Shown here piece after piece: positions 37,004 to 38,330 of a stretch of 38,330 bases of DNA. Made by a program: the position numbers and the translations under genes. The notes beneath the pieces were generated by a model. The model was given only the letters and a program-made list of their open reading frames with translations. It ran no database searches and was not told the origin of the DNA. Positions within the stretch are counted from its first letter, which is position 1. Each line of letters starts with the position of its first letter. Source of the stretch: a virus; the IMG/VR virus record IMGVR_UViG_3300037071_003297, positions 1 to 38,330 of that record. One strand, 5' to 3'.

Positions 37004-38330
37004 TGACACCAGAAGAGGAAGAATTCGAGTTCACTGCGGCAGCACTCAAGCGTAAGCAAGAACGTGAAGCTGTGCAGGCAGATCCGTCGCTACAGACTGC
37101 TGTCCTACCCCCTGCTGATAAGCCGAGTACTCTTAGTCAAGACATCTTGGCAGGTACTAAGGACTTCGTGGGTGGCGCAGCAGGACAGACGCTCAACATG
37201 GCGCAGTCGATGGCCCGCAACCGTCCCTCGGCTGTAGGGCAACGTCTACTCAGCAAGACTCTCGGTCGTCCGCAAGAACCTGACCTAACATCTTTGCGTA
37301 CAGCTTTACCGCAGTCAATGGCGGGTCGTGTCGGTGCAGCTGCTCCGCAACTAGCTTTGGGTCTGGCAGCACCAATGAACCTTGCGCCACAAGTTGTGAC
37401 AAACGCAGGTCTTGGTATGTTGGATGCTGAACCAGGCAATGAACTGGTCAGCGGTGGTGTTAGCGGTCTTCTCGGCGGCGCTGGCTCACTTGGTGCTCGT
37501 GCTGTTGCTCGTGTGCGTGGTGGTCTGGTGATCCCAGCATCTGACTTTCCTGATATGGCGAAGCAAGGCATCCGCCCCACTCTCGGTATGGCTGCTGCCC
37601 GTGGCGGGGAGAAGGGTACGGCTAGTGGTGATGCTATTCGTGCGCTGGAGAAAGGCATTCAAGAGCTACCTGTCTCAGGTATGCCCTTGCGTAACAATAT
37701 CACACGTGCTGGCGAGGATGTGACAACTGCAGCAGCTAGGCTTGGTAATATACCGGGACAACCGCTGCCGGAGTTCTTGAACCGCCAAGATCTTATCAAC
37801 AAGCTTCGCGAACGCGGTAACACAGCCCTTAGTGCTTCTGATGCCGTAACGGTTATTCCAATGGATGCTGCTAAGCGCACAGAGGCTGCCAAGTTCACTG
37901 AGGAAGTAGCCAATAAATACCAACTTGATGCTGGTGAGAAGCAGGAACTCGCGGGCTTTGTAGCACGTGGCTTGATCGGTCATGTACCAAAGGGCATGTC
38001 TGCTGATTTAACTGGTGCAGCTGCGAAAAGCACGTCGACGGACCTGCGGTCGAACCTTCCGCATAATCTGCGCCGTGAGCGTGTCCAGCGTGCAGCTAAT
38101 GATATTGCAGGCATGATCGACAATTGGGTGGACGAGGCAAGCGTTGCCGTAGGAAAAGGGCAGAAGCCACTACGCACTGCCCTTGCTGATGTGCATGTCA
38201 TGCAGAAGGCACCAGGTAAAACAGTTGGTATGTCAGGTGAGGACCTTGCCAGAGGTATCTCCGAGAACGATGAGGCAATGAAGACACTCGGGTCGCATTC
38301 ACCAGGTATGCTAGAGTTGGCGAAGGCCCT
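37003..38330 (+). CDS. Ejection-type internal virion protein 3 (continues at window start)
   Basis: The frame starts at 37003 and is still open at the window end. Through the terminal overlap it continues to 392 at the left end, giving about 530 residues in all. The N-terminus is acidic and charged (EEEEFEFTAAALKRKQERE). A long Gly/Ala-rich stretch follows (GGAAGQTLNMAQSMA, then LGLAAPMNLAPQVVTNAG), and later parts are helical and mixed. No lysozyme or transglycosylase motif was seen. It is the third and largest protein of the ejection set and is followed directly by the tail fibre. Confidence 0.8.
   Translation, partial: MTPEEEEFEFTAAALKRKQEREAVQADPSLQTAVLPPADKPSTLSQDILAGTKDFVGGAAGQTLNMAQSMARNRPSAVGQRLLSKTLGRPQEPDLTSLRTALPQSMAGRVGAAAPQLALGLAAPMNLAPQVVTNAGLGMLDAEPGNELVSGGVSGLLGGAGSLGARAVARVRGGLVIPASDFPDMAKQGIRPTLGMAAARGGEKGTASGDAIRALEKGIQELPVSGMPLRNNITRAGEDVTTAAARLGNIPGQPLPEFLNRQDLINKLRERGNTALSASDAVTVIPMDAAKRTEAAKFTEEVANKYQLDAGEKQELAGFVARGLIGHVPKGMSADLTGAAAKSTSTDLRSNLPHNLRRERVQRAANDIAGMIDNWVDEASVAVGKGQKPLRTALADVHVMQKAPGKTVGMSGEDLARGISENDEAMKTLGSHSPGMLELAKA
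38207..38327. repeat. Right copy of terminal overlap
   Basis: Identical to 4-124 over 121 bases. The last three bases of the window (38328-38330) and the three just before the repeat do not match the left copy. It lies inside the ejection-type protein gene. Confidence 0.95.

Noticed and set aside
36235-37658. Leftward frames of 274 and 173 codons opposite the ejection-protein genes
   Set aside because: Composition is that of reverse-complemented Ala/Gly codons; the plus-strand genes are continuous and coupled.

Overview
The window is an essentially complete genome of a tailed dsDNA bacteriophage with a short (podovirus-type) tail. About 121 bases at the left end (4-124) recur at the right end (38207-38327), and the reading frame cut by the right end (start 37003) continues in frame at the left end (to 392). 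The contig therefore closes into a unit of 38,203 bp. No integrase, repressor or phage RNA polymerase was recognised, so it looks virulent and dependent on host RNA polymerase. The lipobox lipoprotein, Shine-Dalgarno sites and gene families point to a Gram-negative host. Several small families resemble those I remember from phages of Betaproteobacteria, but this is an inference from memory.

Layout. (1) A leftward block (12430 to 3119) carries replication and nucleotide metabolism. In transcription order it holds a zinc-ribbon protein, a PD-(D/E)XK nuclease, small proteins, a Cys-rich candidate ssDNA-binding protein, a family A DNA polymerase with 3'-5' exonuclease, a VRR-NUC nuclease, an SNF2-type helicase, a DUF6378-like protein, a thymidylate-synthase-fold enzyme, a MazG-like pyrophosphohydrolase, dCMP deaminase and a membrane-protein cassette. 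(2) A divergent control region lies at 12434-12808. (3) A rightward early block (12809-20372) holds a small QGD-type protein, a coiled-coil protein, a DUF6745-like protein, a run of small accessory proteins and a toprim/SF3 primase-helicase. (4) An AT-rich, repeat-rich spacer with small genes (20373-23224) includes a short leftward two-gene unit and the likely packaging region. (5) A rightward late block (23225 through the junction to 3151) encodes large terminase, portal, scaffold, major capsid protein, head-tail adaptor, tail nozzle, a cupin-like protein, three ejection-type proteins and a tail fibre.

Most interesting biology. The thymidylate-synthase homologue has Asp at the position where true thymidylate synthases have the dUMP-selective Asn. 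That is the change known from T4 dCMP hydroxymethylase, and the spacing from the catalytic Cys is identical. It sits next to an all-alpha NTP pyrophosphohydrolase and a dCMP deaminase, which resembles the T4 gp42/gp56/cd set, so the phage may carry modified cytosine. Other leads are five very short genes (four membrane peptides and one lipoprotein), a shared -10-like element before four leftward units, a duplicated small helical protein, strong inverted repeats and a G-quadruplex motif near the terminase gene, and the absence of any recognisable endolysin.

All functions come from reading motifs by eye. No database search or folding program was run.
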